A DNA stretch of 64,000 nucleotides from SIRX01 sp965213905 (lineage in GTDB: Bacteria; Actinomycetota; Rubrobacteria; Rubrobacterales; Rubrobacteraceae), in assembly GCA_965213905.1 (NCBI GenBank), contig OZ243922.1, positions 372,001 through 436,000 on the forward strand, in the 5' to 3' direction. This document shows positions 17,479-25,238 of this stretch, piece after piece; position 1 is the stretch's first letter, and every line of letters starts with the position of its first letter. The position numbers were made by a program, and so were the translations under genes. Under the pieces are notes generated by a model. The model saw only the letters and a program-made list of their open reading frames with translations, ran no database searches and was not told where the DNA came from.

Positions 17479-18927
17479 TTGAGTGGCGGCGCGGTGGGTT
17501 CGGGGTCTCCAAGCCGTGGCCGGCGTGGCGGAATAGGACTCTTCGCGCGGGGGGTGGCGCCGTTTGCGGGGGCGTTGCTCGCGCTTTATCTACTACCGGA
17601 GAGCTTGGAGTCGCCGGCGCGTTGGGCGCTGGCGATAACGGCCGGGACACTTCTAGCCTGGGTCTTGCGGCCCGTGCCGCTGGCCGCGACCGCGATACCG
17701 GTGGTCTTCGCGCTCGGGGCGACGGGTGCGGCCTCCGCCTCTGGGGCTGTTGCGGGCTTTGGTTCCTCCGCGACGCTTCTTCTGGTAGCCGGGTTCATGA
17801 TGGCCTCCGCGATAGACAAAACCCCGCTGGCCCGCAGGCTCACCTACCGTTTTCTACTGCGGGTTCCGCCGGGCAGCGGCGGTGTTCTGGGCGGCTTGCT
17901 CGTCGCGCTGGCGGTGTCGGCGGTCTTCGTGCCGTCCACCGTGGTGCGGGGCGTCGCGTTTCTGCCGGTCGTGGTCGTGGTGGCGGAGGCTTTCGCAAAG
18001 CGAGGCTCGGCGAACGGCGCGAAGCGGCTCGTGATCGGGCTGGCCTTCGGGGCGACGCTGGGCGGAATCGCGATCTTTCCGGCCGCCATCGTAAACGTGC
18101 TGGCCGTGGACTTGGTCGTCGGCACCGGCGGCGAGAGGATTACGTACTTCGGGTGGCTCGCCCTTACCTGGCCGATAGAGTTGCTCGCTTTTTTGTCCCT
18201 CTGGGGCGGTCTCGTGCTGCTCTTCCCGACCCGCGACGAGGAGCCCCTGGACCGCCCCGCCATATCCTCCAACCTCGAAGAACTCGGCCCGACGGTGGCC
18301 GCGGAGTGGCGGCTCGCCGGAATCCTGATGCTCACGGCGGTACTCTGGATGCTGGAGCCTCTAACCGGCTGGCACCCTTCGGTCCCGGCGTTCCTCGCGG
18401 TTTCCCTGTTGGCGATCTCACCGCTCAGGGTCATCTCCTGGGACGAGGCGCTGGACATCTCCTGGAGCTCGGTGTTTATGTTCGGGGCGAGCCTCTCGCT
18501 GGCCTTTGCCCTCCGGGACACGGGCGCGGCGCGGTGGGTCGGGGAACAGATCTTCGGGGCCGGCATCGGGGACTTTGCCCGGCTCGGCGTCGTCGCGGGG
18601 GTGCTCGCGGTAGCGGGGATCATGCTCGTCTTCCAACTCGCCTTCGCCGGTTCCACACCGGCCGCCGCCACCCTGCTCCCGATACTGCTCGCCTCCGCAT
18701 CGGCGCTGCGGTTGCCGCCGGAGGTGATCGGGATGACCGTCGCACTCGCCGGTCTCGCCACGTTCATCTTGCCGTCCCAGGCAATGTCTAACCTGGTCAC
18801 CTACCAGACGGGCCTCTACAAAGCCCGCGACCTGCTGAAGGTGGGACTGCTGCTAACCTTCGTGTTCCTCGCCATCCTGGCCGGCGTCGCGCTCGTCTGG
18901 TGGCGGCCGGTGGGGTTTTTGGGATAA
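17479..18927 (+). CDS. Second SLC13/DASS-family transporter, divergent
   Basis: A 482-residue membrane protein of the DASS type but with altered signature motifs: the first SNT region reads FVPSTVVRGVAFLPVV and the second AFAGSTPAAATLLPILLA, so the Asn that normally follows Ser is replaced by Thr in both. This suggests a different anion or coupling ion from the neighbouring transporter. FGASLSLAFALRDTGAA and ISWDEALDISWSSVFMFG fit the family. The TTG at 17479 has GGAGG seven bases upstream. It is transcribed away from the hydrolase gene. Orientation and the missing SNT residues make function uncertain. Confidence 0.8.
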   Translation: MSGGAVGSGSPSRGRRGGIGLFARGVAPFAGALLALYLLPESLESPARWALAITAGTLLAWVLRPVPLAATAIPVVFALGATGAASASGAVAGFGSSATLLLVAGFMMASAIDKTPLARRLTYRFLLRVPPGSGGVLGGLLVALAVSAVFVPSTVVRGVAFLPVVVVVAEAFAKRGSANGAKRLVIGLAFGATLGGIAIFPAAIVNVLAVDLVVGTGGERITYFGWLALTWPIELLAFLSLWGGLVLLFPTRDEEPLDRPAISSNLEELGPTVAAEWRLAGILMLTAVLWMLEPLTGWHPSVPAFLAVSLLAISPLRVISWDEALDISWSSVFMFGASLSLAFALRDTGAARWVGEQIFGAGIGDFARLGVVAGVLAVAGIMLVFQLAFAGSTPAAATLLPILLASASALRLPPEVIGMTVALAGLATFILPSQAMSNLVTYQTGLYKARDLLKVGLLLTFVFLAILAGVALVWWRPVGFLG

Positions 18928-19073
18928 ATTAATTCTTGGACGTATAAAGAGTCGCCAATTTGGTTAAGGCTGCCGCCAAGCATAACAGCTACTCGAAAAT
19001 CAGAGACCTACCGACAATCCTGATCTAGTCGAGGCGGCCACGTAAGTTTCGACAGGATAGCGTCCGGCTGTGC

Positions 19074-20012
19074 TCAGGTCTCCGTCCAAGCCTCCGCGAC
19101 ATCGAGCATCTCCCTTCCCAGCCGGCCGGCTCCCACCCGGGTCACGAGGAGGCCCGTTGAAACCCGTTCAATAAAGCCCCACTCCCAGATCGGTTGGGGT
19201 TCGACGCCGGTCAGGCGACCGAGGCGGGCGCACCGCTCACGACCTAGCTGTGCCGCGCCGCCGGCGAGGAGCTCCCTGCTCCACTCCCTCATGGGAATGG
19301 CGAGATCGTAGGCCGGTTCGGCCAGCAGGCCGTCGGGATCTACGAACTTGAACTGCGCTTGCCCCGATCCATACGCAGGGTCTTGCAGCGCATTGGTGGC
19401 GTGGGCATCGCCGTGGACCAGCACGGCGGCTTGGGGATCGAAGGCTGCTTCACGCCTGCGGGCGGAGGCGAGTGCCTGCTCTACCACGCCCTGAGAACAT
19501 GGTCGGCCCAGTTCCTCCCACGTCTCCGTGATAAACCTCGAAAGCCAACGGGCCCTCTCGGCCCCGGTCTGCAGGCCCGCCGGCGCCGGTACCTCCCAGG
19601 CTCGCCGCAGCATCGCACACAGAATCTCTATCTGGGTAGAGACGGGTAGCCCAGATTCGTCCAGTGGAGCCCCGAGTCGCTCCTGAAGCATGGAGTGACG
19701 CTCTTCGTCGTGGTCGAGCAGCCGCACGTAACCACGTCCGCCAGCAGCAACGAGCGCTTGGACCTCGCCGGCGAATGATTCGTACGGTGGCATTTCGAGC
19801 TTGACGACGGCGTCTTTTCCGTTGGAGGTTCTGACGGCGGCCACATAAGATGCTGAACCCCCGCTGAGGGTACGCCCGACGGTCAAGTGCCAATCTTGCT
19901 CCAGCCCATCGAGCAGGCGTCCCAGATTGTCCAACCACTTTCGTCCCTCGTCGCCCTGGGCCGCCGCCTTCCGGCGCACCTCTTCCGGCACACGAATGGC
20001 CCGCCCACTCAC
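19074..20012 (-). CDS. Aminoglycoside/hydroxyurea phosphotransferase family, APH(6)-like kinase
   Basis: A 312-residue kinase. KWLDNLGRLLDGLEQDWHLT followed by VGRTLSGGSASYVAA is the opening of the streptomycin 6-phosphotransferase/hydroxyurea kinase family; DAVVKLEMP holds the ATP-binding lysine (about residue 72); VLVHGDAHATNAL is the catalytic HGD loop; and FVDPDGLLAEPAYDLA carries the metal-binding DPDG. Known relatives inactivate streptomycin, but many chromosomal copies have unknown small-molecule substrates. The GTG start has GGGGGACGGG before it. It stands alone between a convergent DASS gene and a GNAT gene on the same strand. Confidence 0.8.
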   Translation of the reverse strand: MSGRAIRVPEEVRRKAAAQGDEGRKWLDNLGRLLDGLEQDWHLTVGRTLSGGSASYVAAVRTSNGKDAVVKLEMPPYESFAGEVQALVAAGGRGYVRLLDHDEERHSMLQERLGAPLDESGLPVSTQIEILCAMLRRAWEVPAPAGLQTGAERARWLSRFITETWEELGRPCSQGVVEQALASARRREAAFDPQAAVLVHGDAHATNALQDPAYGSGQAQFKFVDPDGLLAEPAYDLAIPMREWSRELLAGGAAQLGRERCARLGRLTGVEPQPIWEWGFIERVSTGLLVTRVGAGRLGREMLDVAEAWTET

Positions 20013-20101
20013 AACCCGTCCCCCACAGCGTATGCACCACCGAAGACGTTACCCCGGAAGCTCCGACCTACAGCGAAGGGGCAAAACACGTACTAGACCT
20101 G

Positions 20102-20596
20102 CTATAGGCTCTTGAAGTACCGGGCTATCGGCAGTTGGACGTAGCCGGCTTTTTCGTACGTGCGGCGGGCCGCGGCGTGCCCGGGGTCGCCCCCCGTCTC
20201 GACCATCGCGACCGTCACCCCGGCGTCTTTGATCCGGTCGAGCGCAGATTCGGCTAGGACGGTTCCGATGCCGTGGCCCTGGTAATCGGGGTCTACGGCC
20301 AGCATATAAATCTCCCCGAGGTTGTCTTCTTGATGAATCTCGACCGCCACAAAACCAACCGGGTTTCCGTCTACCTCGACGACCCACACCCGACCCTTTT
20401 TCGTGGCACAGACGTTTTCTACCGACTGTTGCTGGCTCGTCCGCCACCCGTCCGGGTACTGACGACGGAAGATTTCTACCCCCATCGCCTGCTCGATGGA
20501 GGCGAAGACCGGAGTCCAGGCCCGCAACGAAAGGCCTACCACCGCATCCGTGTCCCGGTCTTCGAACGGTCGGATCTGCGGCTTTGCGGGTTCCAT
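20102..20596 (-). CDS. GNAT-family N-acetyltransferase
   Basis: A 164-residue acetyltransferase. The acetyl-CoA pyrophosphate loop is DPDYQGHGIGTVLAESALDR (about residues 112-131; Q-x-x-G-x-G pattern), preceded by the beta-strand GEIYMLAV and followed by VAMVETGGDPGHAAARRTYE and KAGYVQLPIARYF, the typical motif A and B layout. The acceptor substrate is unknown. GAGGG precedes the ATG. It lies upstream of the APH-like gene on the same strand with an 89-bp gap, so they may share a transcript but are not tightly coupled. Confidence 0.85.
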   Translation of the reverse strand: MEPAKPQIRPFEDRDTDAVVGLSLRAWTPVFASIEQAMGVEIFRRQYPDGWRTSQQQSVENVCATKKGRVWVVEVDGNPVGFVAVEIHQEDNLGEIYMLAVDPDYQGHGIGTVLAESALDRIKDAGVTVAMVETGGDPGHAAARRTYEKAGYVQLPIARYFKSL

Positions 20597-20639
20597 CCCT
20601 CAACACTAACAGACGCAAAATCCGGCCACCAGAAACTCT

Positions 20640-21899
20640 TTAGCGCCGGGGATGCTCTAGAAAGAACCGGACCATCTCAGCCGAAGCGTCGGGGCCGCGA
20701 GAGTCGGTGTAGGTGCCCCGTGGGTCTCCCCCGGCCCAGGCGTGGCCCGCGCCGTGTACCGACCATCCCTCCGCGACCGGCTGCCCGTCGGCGTCGCGGT
20801 AGACGGAACGGGTGTAGGCGCGTCCGTCCGGCTCCTGTCCTTTTTTTACCGTCACGAGAGGCTTGGCGTTCTTGGTGTTCGCATCTTTTCCGGCGGCCTT
20901 GGGAGAGGTCCACCGCCCCAGTATTTGTTGCCCGTTGCGCTGGTTCACGGTAGAGTCCCGGTCGCCGTGGAAAACGATGGTTGGGACGGTCCGGCCGGCG
21001 GCCCGGTTCTCTCCCCCACCTTGCATCGCCTGGAAGGCGGAGGGCATGTCCCGGGCGGCCCCGTATGGTAGTCCCGAGTGGACGCCGACGGCGGCGTAGA
21101 GATCCGGGTAGGTCTCGCCCATGACCACCGCCATCGCTCCCCCGGCCGACATCCCGGCCACGAAGATCCGTCGGGTGTCTACCGGCTGGGTCGCGGCGAT
21201 CTGGCGCGTAATCCCCGCGATGATCGAAGGCTCACCCCGGTCCCGGCCCTGATCCCCGGCCTGGAACCAGTTCCAACACTTCTGCATGTTGGCCCCCTGC
21301 GACTGCTCGGGATAGAGCACGAAGAACTTCCCCTCCTCGGCCAACAGGTTCATGCGCGTGCCGACGGCGAAATCGTCCGGGTTCTGGGTGCAGCCGTGCA
21401 ACATCACCACCAGCGGCACGACCTCGTCCTCGACACCACCTGGGATATACAGCTTGTACCCTCGCGTCCCGGCCCCGTTCGTAAACGACCCGGAGACGAA
21501 CCGGCCTTTCCCCGGAGTATCTACTGTCGGCGGCTCCGGCACCCTCGTCCGCGGAAGGTCGGGAGAACCCGTCGGTAAGTCGAAAAGATTCTGAGGGAGG
21601 TTGGCAAGCTTGCCGCCGAGAGACGAGGCGAAGGACTTCTTCAAATCGTCAAAGTTCGTCTTTTCCCGGGTCTTAGAATTATTTGGGGCACGGCCGTTCC
21701 CGGGGTTTTCTTTGGATACTTCGCCCTGGCCGCCGGTTGGAACGCCGCCGAATCCGCCCGGGTTTCCGAGCGTGCGCTGAATAAGCTCCGTCGCTTCCAT
21801 GAGCCGGCCGGTGTTGGTGAGCCGCGTGGCCTCGCCCATTCCTTGCGGCATACTCATGCTTGCGGGTCCTTTGGGGCCACTTTGGGTAGTTTTCGGCAC
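20640..21899 (-). CDS. PHB-depolymerase-type esterase (LpqC family)
   Basis: A 419-residue enzyme. An N-terminal part of about 120 residues with EATRLTNTGRLMEATELIQRTL is the usual leader of this family. The catalytic domain begins RGYKLYIPGG; PLVVMLHGCTQNPDDFA holds the oxyanion loop; GMSAGGAMA is the lipase box with nucleophilic Ser; HGDRDSTVN gives the Asp; GAGHAWAGGD gives the His. Family enzymes hydrolyse short polyhydroxybutyrate or aromatic esters such as feruloyl esters. No signal peptide is visible, so intracellular PHB turnover is possible. The GTG at 21899 has GAAAGGAC seven bases before it. A CopG regulator is immediately upstream. Confidence 0.85.
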   Translation of the reverse strand: MPKTTQSGPKGPASMSMPQGMGEATRLTNTGRLMEATELIQRTLGNPGGFGGVPTGGQGEVSKENPGNGRAPNNSKTREKTNFDDLKKSFASSLGGKLANLPQNLFDLPTGSPDLPRTRVPEPPTVDTPGKGRFVSGSFTNGAGTRGYKLYIPGGVEDEVVPLVVMLHGCTQNPDDFAVGTRMNLLAEEGKFFVLYPEQSQGANMQKCWNWFQAGDQGRDRGEPSIIAGITRQIAATQPVDTRRIFVAGMSAGGAMAVVMGETYPDLYAAVGVHSGLPYGAARDMPSAFQAMQGGGENRAAGRTVPTIVFHGDRDSTVNQRNGQQILGRWTSPKAAGKDANTKNAKPLVTVKKGQEPDGRAYTRSVYRDADGQPVAEGWSVHGAGHAWAGGDPRGTYTDSRGPDASAEMVRFFLEHPRR

Positions 21900-21954
21900 G
21901 TTGCACGTCCTTTCGGGGTCGTTTTCTGTCCGGCCGGTTTCTGCCCGGCTTCCG

Positions 21955-22350
21955 TTAACTAATGCGGTCCGCCAGCGCTTTCTTTACCGCCGGGCTCGTC
22001 CGGAAAGCGCCGAGCACGACTACGGACTCGATGGCTTCCTGGGCCAACTCCGGCGAAACGTCCTCGGCGATGGTCGCGAGGCCGAGGACGTTGATCTGGA
22101 GTTTCTCCCCGGCGTCCCGCACCGCTTCGAGATCCTGCCGGGTAAAGTTCTGCAACCCGAGCACCATCGTCTTGCGGGCAACCGTCTCCCGAACCACCTC
22201 CGAGTGCGTCGCCAACTGGTTGCGAATGGCCGTGCGGATAAAGTCCGTCCGGTTGGAATAGAAGCCCTCCTGTACCAGCAGGTCGATCTGGCCCAAGTCC
22301 ACAGGACCCAGATTAATCGTGATCTTCTCCGTCTCGGTTAACTTCGCCAT
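21955..22350 (-). CDS. CopG-like ribbon-helix-helix regulator
   Basis: A 131-residue protein. The N-terminal KITINLGPVDLGQIDLLVQE and SNRTDFIRTAIRNQLATHSE form the beta-strand, helix, helix of a CopG/Arc dimer. The C-terminal 70 residues (VLGLQNFTRQDLEAV, INVLGLATIAEDVS, VVVLGAFRTS) form an extra domain seen in regulators paired with polyhydroxyalkanoate genes. It lies 55 bases upstream of the PHB-depolymerase-type esterase on the same strand and probably controls that transcript and itself through the dyad at 22360-22371. Confidence 0.8.
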   Translation of the reverse strand: MAKLTETEKITINLGPVDLGQIDLLVQEGFYSNRTDFIRTAIRNQLATHSEVVRETVARKTMVLGLQNFTRQDLEAVRDAGEKLQINVLGLATIAEDVSPELAQEAIESVVVLGAFRTSPAVKKALADRIS

Positions 22351-22359
22351 CTATTTACC

Positions 22360-22401
22360 ATCCATGTGGATGTTATACACCATCTACAGGGAAGCTGTCA
22401 A
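22360..22401 (-). promoter_or_regulatory. Promoter with dyad operator for the CopG-esterase unit
   Basis: On the minus strand TTGACA (22396-22401) and TATAAC (22372-22377) are separated by 18 bases, a good housekeeping promoter. Directly after the -10 lies ATCCA-N2-TGGAT (22360-22371), an inverted repeat well placed for repression by the ribbon-helix-helix protein it precedes. Confidence 0.6.
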
Positions 22402-22434
22402 GCAATTCTTGGTCAGGTTCGGGAAACTTCGCGG

Positions 22435-22479
22435 GCCAAGCGGCTTTACAAGCCAAGCGGCTTTACAAGCCAAGCGGCT
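22435..22479. repeat. 17-bp tandem repeat, 2.6 copies
   Basis: The unit GCCAAGCGGCTTTACAA occurs at 22435-22451 and 22452-22468, with a partial third copy (GCCAAGCGGCT) to 22479. It lies between the RDD gene end and the CopG promoter. Probably slipped-strand duplication; no function is evident. Confidence 0.85.
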
Positions 22480-22489
22480 ATCTTTCGGG

Positions 22490-22907
22490 TTATTTGCGGA
22501 CCACGAGGGTTTTCGCCACCATATCTCCCAACCGGCGATCTCTAGTCGAAAGTAGGGCGACGACGAAAGCCAACAGGTAGCTGCCGATACTGTCCAGGAT
22601 TCGCATTACGGTCCTCAGGATGGCGGCCCGGATGCCTGGGGGGTTCACCGGTGTCTTCCAGTATGACCCGGATGCCTACGAGCATCTTACCGAGGGTTTG
22701 GCCGTAGAGACCCTCCAAAACCACGTAGTACGCGAGCAACATCAAAGTACAGAACAAGAAAAGTAAAGTTCTCGCGGGGGAAGCAGGATCTATGGCCCTA
22801 ACGTCGTCGAAACTTCGTACGGAGTCGAACGGCAGGGAAAGTACGTAAAACACCAGGCTGAACACGAAATAATCCACTATCGTCGCCACGACCCGGCGGG
22901 AGATCAC
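22490..22907 (-). pseudogene. RDD-family membrane protein with a one-base frameshift
   Basis: The first frame (start GTG 22907) reads RRVVATIVDYFVFSLVFYVL, then YGQTLGKMLVGIRVI, the RDD signature, and continues correctly to EDTGEP. At a six-G run on the plus strand (22638-22643) the frame slips; the other frame then reads GIRAAILRTVMRILDSIGSY and ends RRLGDMVAKTLVV before a stop at 22490, exactly the expected RDD C-terminus. Removing one C on the coding strand restores the gene. Either a homopolymer sequencing error or a recent inactivating slip. RDD proteins have been linked to ion transport. The N-terminal start is uncertain since no ribosome site precedes the GTG. Confidence 0.75.
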
Positions 22908-23132
22908 CCGCGTTTTGTAGGCTGTGGATACGCCCGAACTCCCCTGAGCCGCCCGACCTTTCCTCCCAAATCCCGTAAGTCTGGCTACTATGCTACTAAA
23001 GCATCATACCAAAACCCTAACTAGGTACTCATAACAACTGAAGCGAAATGCCGCTGCCGGAGCACTGATAATTGACGTGCCGAACTCAGGAGTTTCGTAG
23101 TTCGTGCCAAACGACCTTCTTCAGATGTGGCC

Positions 23133-23261
23133 CTACCGGAACAGGATCAGCGCGAGGTTCACCAAGATCGTAAGAAACACACTGAGGGCGATGCTAGCCA
23201 GGATCCAAAACAGGCACCCTCTGCCGGGCCCGCCACCACCGCCGAATATGATTATGAACAT
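23133..23261 (-). CDS. Very small glycine-rich single-pass membrane protein
   Basis: A 42-residue product: MFIIIF, a GGGGGPGRG turn, then a 25-residue membrane segment (LFWILASIALSVFLTILVNL). The ATG at 23261 has GAGAAGG six bases upstream. A longer in-frame extension back to 23456 is Arg-rich, crosses the terminator at 23323-23349 and is rejected. It is too short for a confident family call. It lies downstream of the YrzE-like gene terminator. Confidence 0.5.
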   Translation of the reverse strand: MFIIIFGGGGGPGRGCLFWILASIALSVFLTILVNLALILFR

Positions 23262-23322
23262 ACTCCGCCTTCTCTCTACCTTTTCTCTGCCTTTTCTCAG
23301 ACACCGACGCGGGTAGCGAAAA

Positions 23323-23349
23323 GCGGGAACCGTTGCTTCCGGTTCCCGC
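23323..23349 (-). terminator. Intrinsic terminator of the YrzE-like gene
   Basis: GCGGGAACCG (23323-23332) and CGGTTCCCGC (23340-23349) form a 10-bp stem with a seven-base loop; on the minus strand it is followed by TTTTCG. It lies 67 bases past the stop at 23416. Confidence 0.8.
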
Positions 23350-23415
23350 CCTACGTTGTAGCGTTTTGGCTCGGGGGTTAGTTGGTTTTTGCCAAAGCCG
23401 CTTTTGGTGCCGTCT

Positions 23416-24243
23416 TTAGCTATTGTCGTCCTGGGCCATGTGCCCGACCGGCTCACTGGGACCGCCGCCGATCAAACCACCAACCATAGAGGCTATGGCC
23501 GACAGCAGGAGGCCGAAGAATGCCCCGATGGCACCGGTTCTAACGGCCGACGCCACCTGCGCGGGGTCCACGTTCGGGGCGTTCACGCCGCCCTGCTGGA
23601 TGTTCTGCAAGACGCCCACCTGGCCGACCACGCTACCGAGGGCTCCGAAGACCTGGCCTAGACCCAGGGAAGAAAGCAGTAGGATAACTACAGTACCCAA
23701 CGCCCATACGAGAAAGCCGTTGATCAGACCCGGCACTGCGCCCCTTACGGCGGAGGTCGCCCCGGCCACCAAACCACCGAGGAAGAAGGCTATGAGGCCC
23801 AGTATCGCCGACACCCAGGCGCCGCCGGTCTCGTTCGGGCCGATCCCTACTATCCCGATCCCAATAGCAAACAACTGGAGCAGCAGGAAGGTGGTCAAAG
23901 CGGTAATAAGTCCGGCCCAGACGGGTCCCCAGCGGACGCTATCCCGCCGGGCGAGGGAGTCGCCGTCACTACCACGACTACCACCACTACTGCCGCGGTC
24001 TCTGTCCCGGCTCGAACGGTCGTCCGAGACTCGCCGCGCCCCGCCGCCCTCGGTCCTACCGCCGGTCTCTATCCGGCGCCCTTCGGCGTCTATGTTCGGT
24101 CCTAGTGGACGACGCTCCTCCGGGCGGCGGCCGCCGGAAGCCCTTTCGTTTTCGATCCGGACGGCGTCAGGGTCCTGGCCGTGGGCCCGGGCTTCCCCGG
24201 GTTCTAATGGCCGGTCAGGTTCTCTACCTCGTTCTCTGCCCAT
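23416..24243 (-). CDS. Four-to-five-helix membrane protein with charged N-terminus (YrzE-like)
   Basis: A 275-residue protein. The first 105 residues are disordered and very rich in Arg, Glu, Asp and Gly (SDDRSSRDRDRGSSGGSRGS). The rest has hydrophobic segments: WGPVWAGLITALTTFLLLQL, AWVSAILGLIAFFLGGLVAG with ATSAVRGAVPGLINGFLVWA, then FFGLLLSAIASMVGGLIGGG. The W-G-PVWAG start and alternation of glycine-rich helices resemble the YrzE/TIGR04086 group of unknown function. It lies between its own terminator and the PRC-barrel/YsnF gene on the same strand and may be a stress-response partner. Confidence 0.7.
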   Translation of the reverse strand: MGRERGREPDRPLEPGEARAHGQDPDAVRIENERASGGRRPEERRPLGPNIDAEGRRIETGGRTEGGGARRVSDDRSSRDRDRGSSGGSRGSDGDSLARRDSVRWGPVWAGLITALTTFLLLQLFAIGIGIVGIGPNETGGAWVSAILGLIAFFLGGLVAGATSAVRGAVPGLINGFLVWALGTVVILLLSSLGLGQVFGALGSVVGQVGVLQNIQQGGVNAPNVDPAQVASAVRTGAIGAFFGLLLSAIASMVGGLIGGGPSEPVGHMAQDDNS

Positions 24244-24298
24244 GTTCTCTCCTTGTGTAGCATTTGTTTTTAGACTGCAGCGTGCTCTTTCTTGCTAC

Positions 24299-25105
24299 CT
24301 AGCCGCGGTGGGCGGCCTCGTCGTCTACCTCGACCTCCTCTTTGCGGACGTCCTCTTCGACGATCTCCTCCTCTTCCACCACGTCCTTTTTGAGACGCAC
24401 CTCTTCCTTGACCACCTGCCTCTTCTCGACCACCACTTCTTCTTCGACTATCGGAACCCGGATCTCATCCCCGTCCTCGACGATCTCGGCCCCGGCGGCC
24501 ATACGCTCACCTTCTTCTTCGCTGACCGGTACGCGCTCTACAGTGACTTCTTCACGTTTTTTGGGGACCTTGACCTGCTCGCGGTCGGTACGGACCCGCT
24601 TGCGGACGTTGACTTCCCCGGCTTCCTTCTCCCGGGTTCCGGCGCGCAACTCCTCTTCGGTACGCTGCACTGTTAACTCATCATCGTCCCGTACCTCGCC
24701 CCGGTCTCCGAGGTCGTTATCTTCGTCATCGGAGTAGTACGAACCGTAAGCACCTCTGTCCTCCAGGTTCTCTCCCGACTGCAGCCCGTAGTAGACGTGA
24801 ATCTCCCGCTCGTAGTCGGAGGTTATTGCCTCATCCTCGTCGAAAGAAGGGGCATCTTTGACGCGGTCTTTCTCGGCATCTACCTCGATGCGCTCCTGCG
24901 CCTCGTCCCGACGGCAGACCTTCCACGGCACCAGGGTAGTGCCCGAAATCCCGAAGAGCCCCATCTTCACGCCCAGGTACTCCGGCTCATCCTTCTCGTT
25001 TACGAAAAGGTCTTCTACCTTGCCGATCTTCTCCCCGTCGCGGTCGTGGACCTCGTAACCCTCGAAAGCCTCGGCTCCTACAAAACGATCGGCGCGTTCC
25101 GCCAT
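24299..25105 (-). CDS. PRC-barrel and YsnF/AvaK (DUF2382) stress protein
   Basis: A 268-residue acidic protein. Residues 8-80 form a PRC-barrel (YEVHDRDGEKIGKVEDLFVN, then PEYLGVKMGLFG and TTLVPWKVCRRD). After an acidic linker the C-terminal DUF2382 domain has the characteristic repeats ELTVQRTEEELRAGTREKEA, GEVNVRKRV, REEVTVERVPVSEE and PIVEEEVVVEKRQVVKEEVR. It ends in a long Glu/Val run. Proteins of this type (YsnF, AvaK) are induced by stress and linked to plant-type dehydration responses; molecular role is unknown. GAAAGGATCAAGGAC precedes the ATG, with a TATAAT upstream. Confidence 0.85.
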   Translation of the reverse strand: MAERADRFVGAEAFEGYEVHDRDGEKIGKVEDLFVNEKDEPEYLGVKMGLFGISGTTLVPWKVCRRDEAQERIEVDAEKDRVKDAPSFDEDEAITSDYEREIHVYYGLQSGENLEDRGAYGSYYSDDEDNDLGDRGEVRDDDELTVQRTEEELRAGTREKEAGEVNVRKRVRTDREQVKVPKKREEVTVERVPVSEEEGERMAAGAEIVEDGDEIRVPIVEEEVVVEKRQVVKEEVRLKKDVVEEEEIVEEDVRKEEVEVDDEAAHRG

Positions 25106-25141
25106 GTCCTTGATCCTTTCTACGTTTAGAACGGTTACGAA

Positions 25142-25147
25142 ATTATA
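25142..25147 (-). promoter_or_regulatory. Likely -10 element of the PRC-barrel gene
   Basis: A perfect TATAAT on the minus strand lies 37 bases before the ATG at 25105, inside an unusually AT-rich 70-bp stretch for this genome. No clear -35 is visible at 17 bases, so an activator or alternative sigma factor may act here. Confidence 0.4.
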
Positions 25148-25238
25148 TATACACTCAAGTACATTTTAGTAAACTCAGGTTGTCTGGAAATTATTCAGGC
25201 TTTGCGCGAACTATCGAAATCATCCTTTGTCCACTAGA

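Noticed and set aside
18928..19073. A mobile-element boundary beside the APH-like gene
   Set aside because: The gap is AT-richer but shows no inverted repeats, target duplication, integrase or transposase remnant.
22435..22479. CRISPR-like or iteron array
   Set aside because: Only 2.6 direct copies with no spacers and no cas or rep gene; a short slippage repeat.
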